A stretch of 64,000 nucleotides of DNA from Palsa-461 sp040414865 (GTDB taxonomy: Bacteria; Actinomycetota; Acidimicrobiia; Acidimicrobiales; RAAP-2), in contig JBEDUR010000051.1 in NCBI GenBank assembly GCA_040414865.1, positions 1-64,000 on the forward strand, written 5' to 3'. The notes under the pieces were generated by a model that worked only from the letters and a program-made list of their open reading frames with translations, did not search any database and was not told the origin of the DNA. The translations under genes and the position numbers were made by a program. Of the stretch, positions 52,080-60,457 are shown piece by piece. The number at the start of each line of letters is the position of its first letter. The first letter of the stretch is position 1.

Positions 52080-52844
52080 GTGCGAATCGACGTCTTCACG
52101 ATCTTCCCCGAGCTGATCGAGGGGTACTCCTCCGCCAGCCTGCTTGGGCGGGGCCGTGGCCGCGGCGTGGTCGAGGTGGTGGTCCACGACCTGCGGGCTG
52201 GAGCCGGCGACCCCCGGCGCTCGGTGGACGACGCCCCCTTCGGGGGCGGGCCGGGGATGGTGCTCGCCTGCGGGCCGGTGTTCGCCGCGGTGGAGTCGGC
52301 GGATGCGGCCGGCCCCATCGCTCGGCCATTGCTGCTGCTCTCCCCGGGCGGGCAGCGGTTCGATCAGGAGCTGGCCCGCGAACTGGCGGCCTCCTCCGGG
52401 TTCTCGCTCCTGTGTGGTCGCTACGAGGGGGTTGATCAGCGGGTGTCTGACCACCTGGTCGACGGCGAGCTCTCGGTCGGCGACGTGGTGCTCTCGGGCG
52501 GGGAGGCAGCCGCCCTGGTGGTGATCGAAGCCGTGGCGCGGCTGGTGCCCGGAGTGCTTGGCAACGCCGAGTCCGCTCTCGAGGAGAGCTTCGCCGAGGG
52601 CCTGCTCGAATACCCCCAGTACACCCGGCCGGCCGAGTTCCGCGGCTGGCCGGTGCCAGAGGTGCTGCTCTCGGGCGACCACGGGGCGGTGGCCCGCTGG
52701 CGCCGGGCCCAGGCCCTCGCCCGAACCCTGGCCGACCGGCCCGACCTGGTGGAAGCTCGCGGGGGGCTGAGCGACGAGGAGCGGGCCCTGCTTCGCCGGG
52801 AGGGGCACGGAGAGCTGCTGGCCGAGAAGGGCTACGATGGATAG
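52080..52844 (+). CDS. trmD: tRNA (guanine-N1-)-methyltransferase
   Basis: A 254-residue protein from GTG 52080. 'RIDVFTIFPELIEGYSSASL', 'RSVDDAPFGGGPGMVLACGP', and knot 'FSLLCGRYEGVDQRVSDHLV' followed by 'SGGEAAALVVIEAVARLVPG' are TrmD hallmarks. Methylates G37 of tRNAs, essential. The C-terminus ends in short helices 'LSDEERALLRREGHGELLAEKG'-type (abbreviated). Confidence 0.95.
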   Translation: MRIDVFTIFPELIEGYSSASLLGRGRGRGVVEVVVHDLRAGAGDPRRSVDDAPFGGGPGMVLACGPVFAAVESADAAGPIARPLLLLSPGGQRFDQELARELAASSGFSLLCGRYEGVDQRVSDHLVDGELSVGDVVLSGGEAAALVVIEAVARLVPGVLGNAESALEESFAEGLLEYPQYTRPAEFRGWPVPEVLLSGDHGAVARWRRAQALARTLADRPDLVEARGGLSDEERALLRREGHGELLAEKGYDG

Positions 52845-52900
52845 TCCGCCGGCGAGCCAGGATCAGTTCGGCCGGGACGGCCGAGACAGGGACCCCCGAA

Positions 52901-53254
52901 ATGCACCCCACCGAAACCATCGACCGCGACAGTCTGCGGGACGACATCCCCGACTTCCGGCCTGGTGACACGCTGAAGGTCCATGTGCGGGTGGTGGAGG
53001 GCAACCGGGAGCGGGTGCAGGTCTTCCAGGGGGCGGTCATCCGGCGGCAGGGCTCCGGGGTGCGCGAGACCTTCACGGTGCGCAAGGTGAGCTTCGGGGT
53101 GGGGGTGGAGCGGACCTTCCCGGTCCATTCGCCGGCCATCGCCAAGCTCGAGGTGGCCACCTTGGGGGACGTCCGCCGGGCCAAGCTCTACTACCTGCGG
53201 GAACGCACCGGGAAGGCAGCGAAGATCAAAGAGCGGCGGACCGCCCGGACATGA
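52901..53254 (+). CDS. rplS: 50S ribosomal protein L19
   Basis: A 117-residue protein from ATG 52901. 'IPDFRPGDTLKVHVRVVEGN', 'ERVQVFQGAVIRRQGSGVRE' and 'AKLYYLRERTGKAAKIKERR' are the L19 signatures. Confidence 0.96.
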   Translation: MHPTETIDRDSLRDDIPDFRPGDTLKVHVRVVEGNRERVQVFQGAVIRRQGSGVRETFTVRKVSFGVGVERTFPVHSPAIAKLEVATLGDVRRAKLYYLRERTGKAAKIKERRTART

Positions 53255-53297
53255 GCGGCTCTCCGCCGTCTGGCGCTCGAGCGGCCTGGGAGCGTCC

Positions 53298-53588
53298 TTG
53301 AGCGAGGAGGAGCTCGAGCAGTACGAGGCTGAGATCGAGCTCGCCCTGGTCCAGGAGTACAAGGCTGTCCTGCCGATGTTCTCCTACGTGGTCGAGACCG
53401 AGCGCCGCTTCTACCTGGCCAACGAGGTCTCGATGCACCGGCACGACGGCTCGCCCACTTGCATCGAGCTCGAGCTAACCGACGCCTGGGTCTGGGACAT
53501 GTACCGACCGGCCCGCTTCGTCCCCTCGGTCCGCGTCGTCTCGTTCAAGGACGTGAACGTGGAGCGGCTGCCCGAGAAGGACCTCTAA
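53298..53588 (+). CDS. DUF2469 family protein
   Basis: A 96-residue protein from TTG 53298. 'LEQYEAEIELALVQEYKAVL' and 'YVVETERRFYLANEVSMHRH' plus 'VRVVSFKDVNVERLPEKDL' match actinobacterial DUF2469 (Mycobacterium Rv2901c). In mycobacteria lepB and rnhB stand between rplS and this gene; they are absent here. Function unknown. Confidence 0.88.
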   Translation: MSEEELEQYEAEIELALVQEYKAVLPMFSYVVETERRFYLANEVSMHRHDGSPTCIELELTDAWVWDMYRPARFVPSVRVVSFKDVNVERLPEKDL

Positions 53589-53603
53589 ACCCGGGCCAGG
53601 ACC

Positions 53604-54035
53604 TCAGCGGCGAACTTCACCCCGCCACCGGCGCCGGCGGGCGGAGGTCCGCCAGAGCATGAAGCCGACCACACCGATCAGGATCCACGGGATCCGGGGA
53701 AACCACATCCAGTGGTACTGGCCCCAGGGAGCGGCAATCAGCACCACGAAGAGCGCGATCGCCCCCCACATGACGGCCCGGCGGCTTCGCGACGGGGGTG
53801 GCGCGGGAGCGGGCGCCAGTGGGGGGAGGTCGGTCAAGAGGCCGGCAAGGTCGGCGCGGGTCTTAGCCCCCATGGCCTTGTCCAATCGGTCCTTCAGCTC
53901 GGTCGCGTCCAGGCGACCGTCGGTGTAGTGCTGGGACAGGGCCTCGGCCACCTGGTTGCGCTCGGCGTCACCGACCCGTAGCCCCGGGTCGGGGCCCCGG
54001 TTCGGCCGTGGATACCAGCCTCCGTTGTAGGACAT
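53604..54035 (-). CDS. DUF1707 (SHOCT-like) membrane protein
   Basis: A 143-residue protein; ATG 54035 behind AAAGGA. The DUF1707 domain reads 'LRVGDAERNQVAEALSQHYT' and 'DGRLDATELKDRLDKAMGAK'. Two hydrophobic segments follow (AVMWGAIALFVVLIAAPWG and IPWILIGVVGFMLW), with a basic C-terminus. Actinobacterial DUF1707 proteins often sit by membrane-stress two-component systems, as here. Confidence 0.88.
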   Translation of the reverse strand: MSYNGGWYPRPNRGPDPGLRVGDAERNQVAEALSQHYTDGRLDATELKDRLDKAMGAKTRADLAGLLTDLPPLAPAPAPPPSRSRRAVMWGAIALFVVLIAAPWGQYHWMWFPRIPWILIGVVGFMLWRTSARRRRWRGEVRR

Positions 54036-54082
54036 TTGCGTTCCTTTCATCTCGATCTGCAACCCCTCGTCCGGCGCACTGC

Positions 54083-54361
54083 TCAGCGTACGTCCGTGGG
54101 GACGTGACGGGACCGCAGGTGCTCGGCGAGCTCGTCGGCCACGGTTTCCTCGGCACCCTCCTCGGGGACCAGGAGCCAGGCGGCGACGTACACCGGCACG
54201 CCGATGCCCATGATGGCCAGCGCGACGAGCCCGACCCGGACGATGCCGACGTCGAGGTCGAAGTATTCGGCCAGCCCGCCGGCCACGCCGGCGATCATCT
54301 TCGTGCGAGTCGACCGGCGGAAGGGGTGAGAACGCTGTTCGATCTGGTTCGGCAGTTCCAT
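54083..54361 (-). CDS. PspC-domain membrane protein
   Basis: A 92-residue protein from ATG 54361, 6 nt after a CATAAT box (minus strand 54373-54368), so probably leaderless. 'RRSTRTKMIAGVAGGLAEYF' and 'DLDVGIVRVGLVALAIMGIG' form the PspC domain with one to two membrane helices. Divergent from the PspC-fused kinase, whose own PspC domain is closely similar. Confidence 0.9.
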   Translation of the reverse strand: MELPNQIEQRSHPFRRSTRTKMIAGVAGGLAEYFDLDVGIVRVGLVALAIMGIGVPVYVAAWLLVPEEGAEETVADELAEHLRSRHVPTDVR

Positions 54362-54454
54362 ACCTGGATTATGCCGGGCGACGGCGCGATCTCGTATCGG
54401 GAAAGCCCCGGAACCGGCCCGGAGCGGCCGGTCCGGGAATGCGGGAGATCCCTG

Positions 54455-55897
54455 ATGGCTACCTCGCAGGACCGGCGCGATCATCGGGGTATTCCCGACC
54501 CGTTCGACCCCCGTGACGGCGCCCCGATGCCGGGTCCGGGCGCCCGAACCCTCGACGAGTCGCCGCGCCAGACCACCGGGAGCCGGGGCCCCCGTCCTCC
54601 TCTCGACCGGGGCTGGCCCAGCGGGGACTGGTGGGCGCATTCCCGCCACCGGCCCTTCATGCACCGGGGCCGGGGCCCATGGCGTCGTCAGCAGGACCAG
54701 CGGATCTTCGGCGGTGTCGCCGGCGGGCTCGCGGCCCGCTGCGGGATCGACGTGACCCTGATCCGCGTCGGGTTCGTCCTGGCCGCCATCTTCCTCGGCT
54801 TCGGTGCCGTCGTCTACCTGGTGCTCTGGCTGGTCCTGCCGATGGAGGGACAGGCCACGAGCATCGCCGCCCGGGCCGCCTCGGACCGCCGGGGGATCCT
54901 GCTCTCGCTCGCGTTCCTGCCGGCGCTCGTGGCCGTCCTGCTCGTGTTCTCGACCTTCCACCTCGGCGTCGCGACCCAGCTGGCGTGGCCGTTGTTCCTC
55001 TCGGCGGCCGCCTTGGTCCTCGTCTGGCGCAACTGCGATCCCGACGAGCGGGCCTGGCTGCGGCAGGCCTTCGAGCCGGTGGTCCAGCTGGGCGCGCGCC
55101 GGGAGCACCGCCGGTGGGCGTTCCTGGTCCGCTTCGGGGCCGGGGTGGTCGTCCTGGGCGCCGGCCTGGCCCTGCTCGTGCTCAGCCAGCGGTCGCAGGC
55201 GGCTTCGGTGCTCCGGCCGTTGATCGGGGCCGTGCTTGTCCTGGCTGGGATCGTGGTCCTGTTCGGGCCATGGTGGCTGCGTCTGGCGCGCGACGTCGTC
55301 GAGGAGCGCCAAGCCCGCATCCGGGCCGAGGACCGGGCCGACATGGCGGCCCGGGTGCACGACTCGGTGCTCCAGACGCTTGCGTTGATCCAGCGCTCCT
55401 CGACCGAGCCCCAGCGGGTGGTGCAGCTGGCCCGGGCCCAAGAGCGCGAGCTGCGGGCATGGCTATTCGAGGGGGAGCTCCCCGGCGCCGTGGCCGACGG
55501 CGCCGCCTCGCTGGCCCAGGGGATGAAACTGTTGGCCCACGAGGTCGAGGCCGACCACAAGGTGGCGATCGAGGTGGTGACGGTCGGGGACCGCCCACTC
55601 GACGATCGGCTCGTCGCCCTTCTCGCCGCAGCTCGCGAGGCCACGGTCAACGCGGCGAAGTGGTCGGGAGCGCCCACCATCTCCCTCTACGCCGAGGTCG
55701 AGCCGACCAGGGTGTCGGTGTTCGTACGCGACCGCGGCCGAGGATTTGATCCCGAGGAGGTGGCCCCGGACCGCCGGGGGATCGCCCAGTCCATCTCGGC
55801 CCGGATGCAGCGGGCCGGTGGCAGGGCCAGGGTGCGTACCGCGCCCGGTGAAGGCACCGAAGTGGAGCTGACCATCGACCCGGAGGATCGCCGGTGA
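54455..55897 (+). CDS. PspC-domain sensor histidine kinase
   Basis: A 480-residue protein; ATG 54455 (MATSQDRRD) follows GGGAGAT; ATG 54370 is an alternative. A Pro/Arg-rich N-terminus precedes a PspC domain ('QDQRIFGGVAGGLAARCGID', 'VYLVLWLVLPMEGQ'), then four or so further helices, then a HisKA_3 domain with His302 in 'AARVHDSVLQTLALIQRSS' and an HATPase ('REATVNAAKWSGA', 'VFVRDRGRGFDPEE'). Partner of the LuxR-type response regulator 13 bp downstream. It likely senses envelope or membrane stress. Confidence 0.92.
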   Translation: MATSQDRRDHRGIPDPFDPRDGAPMPGPGARTLDESPRQTTGSRGPRPPLDRGWPSGDWWAHSRHRPFMHRGRGPWRRQQDQRIFGGVAGGLAARCGIDVTLIRVGFVLAAIFLGFGAVVYLVLWLVLPMEGQATSIAARAASDRRGILLSLAFLPALVAVLLVFSTFHLGVATQLAWPLFLSAAALVLVWRNCDPDERAWLRQAFEPVVQLGARREHRRWAFLVRFGAGVVVLGAGLALLVLSQRSQAASVLRPLIGAVLVLAGIVVLFGPWWLRLARDVVEERQARIRAEDRADMAARVHDSVLQTLALIQRSSTEPQRVVQLARAQERELRAWLFEGELPGAVADGAASLAQGMKLLAHEVEADHKVAIEVVTVGDRPLDDRLVALLAAAREATVNAAKWSGAPTISLYAEVEPTRVSVFVRDRGRGFDPEEVAPDRRGIAQSISARMQRAGGRARVRTAPGEGTEVELTIDPEDRR

Positions 55898-55910
55898 GGT
55901 CGGCGGCCCC

Positions 55911-56582
55911 ATGAGCGACGGCGCCGCCCTGCGGAATCCGCGGGTCTTCCTGGTCGACGACCACCACCTGTTTCGGGCAGGCGTCAAAGCCGAGCTCGGG
56001 GCCTCGGTCGAGGTGGTCGGCGAGGCAGACGAAGTGGCGGCAGCCGTCGAGCTGATCAACGAGCGGCATCCCGACGTCGTGCTCCTCGACGTGCACCTCC
56101 CTGGCGGGGGCGGCCAGGCGGTCATCGAGGAGGTCAGGGGGTCGCACCCCGAGGTCCGTTTCCTGGCCCTGTCGGTCTCCGACGCCCCCGAGGACGTGAT
56201 CGCGGTGATCCGGGCCGGCGCCCGTGGCTATGTCACCAAGGTCATCTCGGGCCACGAGCTGATCGACGCGGTGTATCGGGTGGCCGGCGGGGACGCCGTC
56301 TTCTCTCCCCGGCTGGCAGGGTTCGTCCTGGACGCCTTCGCCTCGATGCCGCCCGGAACGGAGGCGCCGAACTCGGTCGACCCCGAGCTCGACCAGCTCA
56401 CCACGCGCGAGCGCGAGGTGCTGCGTCTCATCGCCCGGGGCTACACCTACAAGGAAGTCGCCCAGGAGCTGTCGATCTCGACCAAGACGGTTGAGACCCA
56501 CGTCTCGGCGGTCCTGCGCAAACTTCAGCTCTCGACGCGCCATCAGTTGACCTACTGGGCGGCCGAACGGCGGCTCCTCTGA
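55911..56582 (+). CDS. LuxR/NarL-type response regulator
   Basis: A 223-residue protein from ATG 55911. Receiver: 'RVFLVDDHHLFRAGVKAELG', phospho-acceptor Asp60 in 'DVVLLDVHLPGGGGQAVIEE', 'LALSVSDAPEDVIAVIRAGA' and Lys in YVTKVI. LuxR-type HTH: 'LTTREREVLRLIARGYTYKE' and 'STKTVETHVSAVLRKLQLST'. Activated by the PspC-kinase. Confidence 0.95.
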   Translation: MSDGAALRNPRVFLVDDHHLFRAGVKAELGASVEVVGEADEVAAAVELINERHPDVVLLDVHLPGGGGQAVIEEVRGSHPEVRFLALSVSDAPEDVIAVIRAGARGYVTKVISGHELIDAVYRVAGGDAVFSPRLAGFVLDAFASMPPGTEAPNSVDPELDQLTTREREVLRLIARGYTYKEVAQELSISTKTVETHVSAVLRKLQLSTRHQLTYWAAERRLL

Positions 56583-56625
56583 GAGCGGCCCGGGTGGCGA
56601 GGGGCGAGGCTCTGCGTGCCCGCGC

Positions 56626-57333
56626 TCAGCGCGCCTTGACGCCCAGATAACGATCCCGCCCGTCCATGGGGCCGTCGACCACCTCGACGGTCAGCCCGGC
56701 CCGCTCGAGCGCCGTTTCGTAGTCCTGCGGTGAGAACAACGTGAGCGTGTGGTGCTCGACGAGATGGTCGACGGCCTCGGTGGTGGCGATCAGATAGTGC
56801 ATCTCGAGATGGGTCGTGGTGCCGTCCCGACGTGAGCGCCCCACCCGGGCGACCTTCATCTCATCGCTCGTCGCGACCTGCACAAAGGTGGAACCTTCCC
56901 GCCAGGCGTCTGGTCGCACCCAGCCGTCGACGATGAGCACCCCTCCGGGGCGCAGGTGCCTGGCCAGCGCCCCGATGGCGGTGTCGAGCTCTGCGGTGCT
57001 GCGCATGTAGCCGACCACGCTGAACAGACAGATGACCGCGTCAAAGGCGGTGCCGAGGGCCAAGGTCCGCATGTCCGCCTCGACCAGGGGGATCTCGCCG
57101 AGATGCTTTCGCGCCTCGGCGAGCATCTGCGGGTCGAGGTCGACCCCAAAGACGTCATAGTGGGCCCGCAGATGGCGCAGGTGACCGCCGGTGCCGCATC
57201 CGACGTCAAGCAGCCTCCGAGCCCCAGGATCGCGGGCCTGGATGAGGGCGTCGACGTCGGCGGACTCGGCGGCGTAGTCCTTCCCGGAGGCCTCGTAGAT
57301 GAGGTCGTAGACGGGTGCGCTCTCGCTAAACAT
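56626..57333 (-). CDS. Class I methyltransferase resembling amino-sugar N,N-dimethyltransferases (DesVI-like)
   Basis: A 235-residue protein; ATG 57333 (MFSESAPVYD) chosen. 'YDLIYEASGKDYAAESADVD' and motif I 'LLDVGCGTGGHLRHLRAHYD' are followed by 'AVICLFSVVGYMRSTAELDT' and 'HLRPGGVLIVDGWVRPDAWR'. This spacing is that of TDP-amino-sugar N,N-dimethyltransferases. No sugar cluster is beside it, so the substrate is uncertain. The N-terminal region upstream (57334-57423) may or may not be translated. Confidence 0.78.
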   Translation of the reverse strand: MFSESAPVYDLIYEASGKDYAAESADVDALIQARDPGARRLLDVGCGTGGHLRHLRAHYDVFGVDLDPQMLAEARKHLGEIPLVEADMRTLALGTAFDAVICLFSVVGYMRSTAELDTAIGALARHLRPGGVLIVDGWVRPDAWREGSTFVQVATSDEMKVARVGRSRRDGTTTHLEMHYLIATTEAVDHLVEHHTLTLFSPQDYETALERAGLTVEVVDGPMDGRDRYLGVKAR

Positions 57334-57533
57334 CTGAGCCGACGAGGATGCCACACCGCTGGGCAACCCGGCGCGCCCAGGGGCCAGGCGACTCGCCTCG
57401 GTGGCGGCAGTTGTCCAGCCCATCGGGACCGGGGAGCCTCAAACCGAGGCCGTTGCCTTCCTCATATCGATCGCCCTGTGGAAGGAACGCGCCGCGCTGT
57501 CCGAGGCTCGCTGGTGAAACGCGTCGGCAGGGT

Positions 57534-58169
57534 TCACGGACCGCACGAAGAAACTCTGGCCGCAACGAACCAGGCACCCTCGAAGAGCTTCTCGCCGCCG
57601 AGTTCCGTGGCCAACGTCTCGGCGGTGAAGTAGCGCTTGTAGACACGGTGACGGGAGCCGTCGTTCAAGACTCGTTCCTGCCACTGCTCGGGCTCGATCC
57701 CTGGTCGCAGAGCGGAGTCGACCACGACCAGCTCACTGGCGACGCGCTCAGCCTCGAACAGAAATCTCCGGCGTTCTTCGGACGGTAGGTGACCGTAGAA
57801 GTGGCCGGTGAACACGCGGTCGAAGGCGTGCTCGGCGACGGCCAGGTGCAATCCATCGCCCACGATCGCCAGGCCATGGGGCAGGCGGGACCGGGCGAGG
57901 GCAACCATCGCCGGGCTTTTGTCGACCCCGACCACGAACCCCGGCAAGTGCTGAGTCAGGAACCCCGTGCCGCAACCGACGTCGAGTGTGCGGGTGGGAG
58001 GCAAGCTTTTGGACAGCTCGACGATCTGGGTGACCTCGTCGTCCCAACCGGGCCGATCCCGCTGCGCGAACAATCCCTCGCCCGTGTACCACTCGTCATA
58101 CTCGCCGGCTCTCCGGTCGTAGTAGGCCGCCGTCGCCGGGTCAGTGGCGAACGCCGGTGCCGGGTGCAT
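57534..58169 (-). CDS. SAM-dependent class I methyltransferase
   Basis: A 211-residue protein from ATG 58169. 'AAYYDRRAGEYDEWYTGEGL', motif I 'TLDVGCGTGFLTQHLPGFVV' and 'FTGHFYGHLPSEERRRFLFE' are typical. The C-terminal 'RHRVYKRYFTAETLATELGG' is common in demethylmenaquinone or SAM methyltransferases of unknown target. It is not one of the three paralogues noted elsewhere. Confidence 0.83.
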   Translation of the reverse strand: MHPAPAFATDPATAAYYDRRAGEYDEWYTGEGLFAQRDRPGWDDEVTQIVELSKSLPPTRTLDVGCGTGFLTQHLPGFVVGVDKSPAMVALARSRLPHGLAIVGDGLHLAVAEHAFDRVFTGHFYGHLPSEERRRFLFEAERVASELVVVDSALRPGIEPEQWQERVLNDGSRHRVYKRYFTAETLATELGGEKLFEGAWFVAARVSSCGP

Positions 58170-58211
58170 CCCGGTCAGCTTGCCTCACCCGGACGATCCG
58201 GCCGAGCGAGT

Positions 58212-59378
58212 TCACCTTTTCCCGGCTTGCCCCCGCTTCCGAGCCGGGGCAGGTGACGCCGCCGGTCCGGGTTGAGCCGTTCGACGGCGTGGGCGGGTCC
58301 CGCTCTTGACCCCTCGGCCGGTGTGCGGCACAGCCGAGCCGAACACCTCGGCCAGCTCAACCGGCGTGACCACCTCGAGCTGGTCGAACGTGCAGGAGCT
58401 GGCGTCGCGGTCGGGGCGCCAGCGCACGAATGCGGTCGCGTGGCGAAAGCGGTCGCCCTGGCGGTGGTCGTAGGCGACCTCGCAGACGAGGACCGGCCGG
58501 AGCGGGTGCATCTCGAGGTCGGCGTCCGACTTCCACCTCGTGGCCGTCGGACCGGCCCAGTGGTGCTCCTGCCAGGGATGGCTCTCCTTGGGCCCCAGCG
58601 CAAAGGACGCCAGCTCCTCAAGCAGTTCTCTGCGGCGCTTGGCGCTGAACCCCGAGCACACCCCGACGTGGCGCAGCGTCCCGTCGGTCGCATAGAGGCC
58701 GAGCACAAGCGAGCCGACGCCATCCTGCTTGTGATCGCGGTAGCCGGCGACCACGCAATCGGCGGTCCGCTCGTGCTTGATCTTCCACATCACGCGTTGC
58801 CCGGGCCGGTAGGGGAGATCAGACGATTTGGCCACGACCCCGTCCAGTCCCGCACCCTCGAAGCGCTCAAGCCAGTCGGCGGCCTCGATGACCTCACTCG
58901 TCTGGGGCGTGAGCTGAACTGGGTCGCCGGGGCCGGCATCGCCCAAGAGCTGCTCGAGCCGCGCCCGGCGCTTGGCGAACGGTGTCGCGCCGAGGTTCTT
59001 CGAGCCTTCGGCCAGCAAGTCGAAGGCCACGTAGGAGGCCGGCGTCTCGGCGGCCAGGCGCCGGATGCGTGACTCGGCCGGATGGATGCGCTGGAGGAGC
59101 GCTTCGAAGTCCAAGCCGCCGGGACCGGCGATGACGATTTCCCCGTCGACGACGCAGCGCTTGGGCAACGCCGCCTTTAGCGAGGCAACCAGCTCAGGGA
59201 AGTACCGAGTCAGCGGGCGGTTGTTGCGGCTGGAGAGCTCGATGTCCTCGCCTGAGCGGAACACGATGCTCCGGAAGCCATCCCACTTCGGCTCGTACAG
59301 CAGACCCTCGGCCTCAGGGAGGTCGCTCACCAGCTTGGCCAGCATGGGCTCGACTGGCGGGGACAGCGGGAGGTCCAT
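58212..59378 (-). CDS. ATP-dependent DNA ligase (LigC/LigD ligase type)
   Basis: A 388-residue protein from ATG 59378. Active-site 'YEPKWDGFRSIVFRSGEDIE' (Lys in KWDG), motif III 'AFDLLAEGSKNLG', motif IV 'GLDGVVAKSSDLPYRPGQRV' and motif V 'MWKIKHERTADCVV'. C-terminal OB-fold, then a basic tail. With the adjacent LigD-type polymerase it forms a split non-homologous end-joining pair. Only 5 bp separate the two genes. Confidence 0.92.
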   Translation of the reverse strand: MDLPLSPPVEPMLAKLVSDLPEAEGLLYEPKWDGFRSIVFRSGEDIELSSRNNRPLTRYFPELVASLKAALPKRCVVDGEIVIAGPGGLDFEALLQRIHPAESRIRRLAAETPASYVAFDLLAEGSKNLGATPFAKRRARLEQLLGDAGPGDPVQLTPQTSEVIEAADWLERFEGAGLDGVVAKSSDLPYRPGQRVMWKIKHERTADCVVAGYRDHKQDGVGSLVLGLYATDGTLRHVGVCSGFSAKRRRELLEELASFALGPKESHPWQEHHWAGPTATRWKSDADLEMHPLRPVLVCEVAYDHRQGDRFRHATAFVRWRPDRDASSCTFDQLEVVTPVELAEVFGSAVPHTGRGVKSGTRPRRRTAQPGPAASPAPARKRGQAGKR

Positions 59379-59383
59379 GATCC

Positions 59384-60376
59384 CTACCCGAGGAGCGGGG
59401 CGAGCAGGTCGCCCCCCTTCTTGACCCGCCCCAGCACCTCGTCCGGCAGGAACCGCAGGCGCTCGAGCTTTCCGCCGTCGGCCACCTCTTCGACCTCCTT
59501 CCAGCTCACGGGCGTGGACACCGTCGGCTCGGCTCGTGCCCGCAGCGAGTAGGGGGCAACCGTCGTCTTGGCCACGTTGTTCTGGCTCCAGTCGATAAGC
59601 ACCCGCCCGATGCGGAGCTCCTTCTTCATGTTGGTCACCACGAGCTGCGGATGCGAGCGAGCCAGTTCCTGGGCGATCGTGCGGGCCAGTTCCCGAGAGC
59701 CGTCATCCTCCCAGGCGCGCTGGCGATCGCGACTGGGGAGGGGGACGTAGAGCTGAAGACCCTTCGAGCCGCTGGTCTTCGGATAGCAGTCCCACCCGTG
59801 TTCGTCGCCGACCTGTCGGGCCAACAGCAGCGCGACTTCGGCGCACTCGACGATGGTGGCCGGCTCGCCGGGGTCAAGGTCGAAGACGAGCAGGTCGGGA
59901 GCCTGGGGTTGGCTGTCTGCGCCGACCTTCCACTGGGGGATGTGCAACTCCAGCGCGGCGAGGTTGGCCGCCCACACCAAGGTGGCGAGGTCGTCGATCA
60001 CCACGAAGTCCACCCCGCTACGGTCACGGGATCTCGGGCTGGCGAGGACGCGTTCGCTGCGAACCCATTTGGGCGCGCTCTTCGGGCGGTGCTTCTCGTA
60101 GAAGGCCTTGGGATCATCGACCCCGTTCGGGAACCGTCGCAAGGTGACAGGCCGATCGGCCAGATGGGGGAGGAGCACCGGGGCAACGCGGACGTAATAG
60201 TCGACGACCTGGCCCTTGGTGAAGCCGGCCTCCGGGTAGAGCACTTTGTCCAGGTTCGATAGGGCAATGCGCCGACCCCCCACGTCGACGACGGGGTGGT
60301 GCGGATCCTTGCCGCCCTCGGCCTCCGGGACCTCGTCGAGCGCCGCCGGCGACCGGGGCGAACGTTCCCTGGCCAC
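59384..60376 (-). CDS. LigD-type primase-polymerase domain protein
   Basis: A 330-residue protein from GTG 60376, with a TAGGGT box (60388-60383) 6 nt upstream. 'NLDKVLYPEAGFTKGQVVDY', 'DLLVFDLDPGEPATIVECAE' (catalytic DxD), 'DWSQNNVAKTTVAPYSLRAR' and 'TSGSKGLQLYVPL' are the LigD-polymerase/PrimPol signatures. It fills gaps at double-strand breaks before ligation. No Ku gene is present in this window. Confidence 0.93.
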   Translation of the reverse strand: MARERSPRSPAALDEVPEAEGGKDPHHPVVDVGGRRIALSNLDKVLYPEAGFTKGQVVDYYVRVAPVLLPHLADRPVTLRRFPNGVDDPKAFYEKHRPKSAPKWVRSERVLASPRSRDRSGVDFVVIDDLATLVWAANLAALELHIPQWKVGADSQPQAPDLLVFDLDPGEPATIVECAEVALLLARQVGDEHGWDCYPKTSGSKGLQLYVPLPSRDRQRAWEDDGSRELARTIAQELARSHPQLVVTNMKKELRIGRVLIDWSQNNVAKTTVAPYSLRARAEPTVSTPVSWKEVEEVADGGKLERLRFLPDEVLGRVKKGGDLLAPLLG

Positions 60377-60382
60377 CGCCGC

Positions 60383-60388
60383 ACCCTA
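60383..60388 (-). promoter_or_regulatory. -10 box of the LigD-type operon
   Basis: TAGGGT (minus strand) is followed by GCGGCG and then GTG 60376, which predicts a leaderless transcript for the polymerase-ligase operon. Confidence 0.45.
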
Positions 60389-60457
60389 CCGGCTCACCCG
60401 GTCTCGGCCCGACCGAGCGCGACGGGGCCGCCCGCCCGGGGCGGGGAGAATCTGGCC

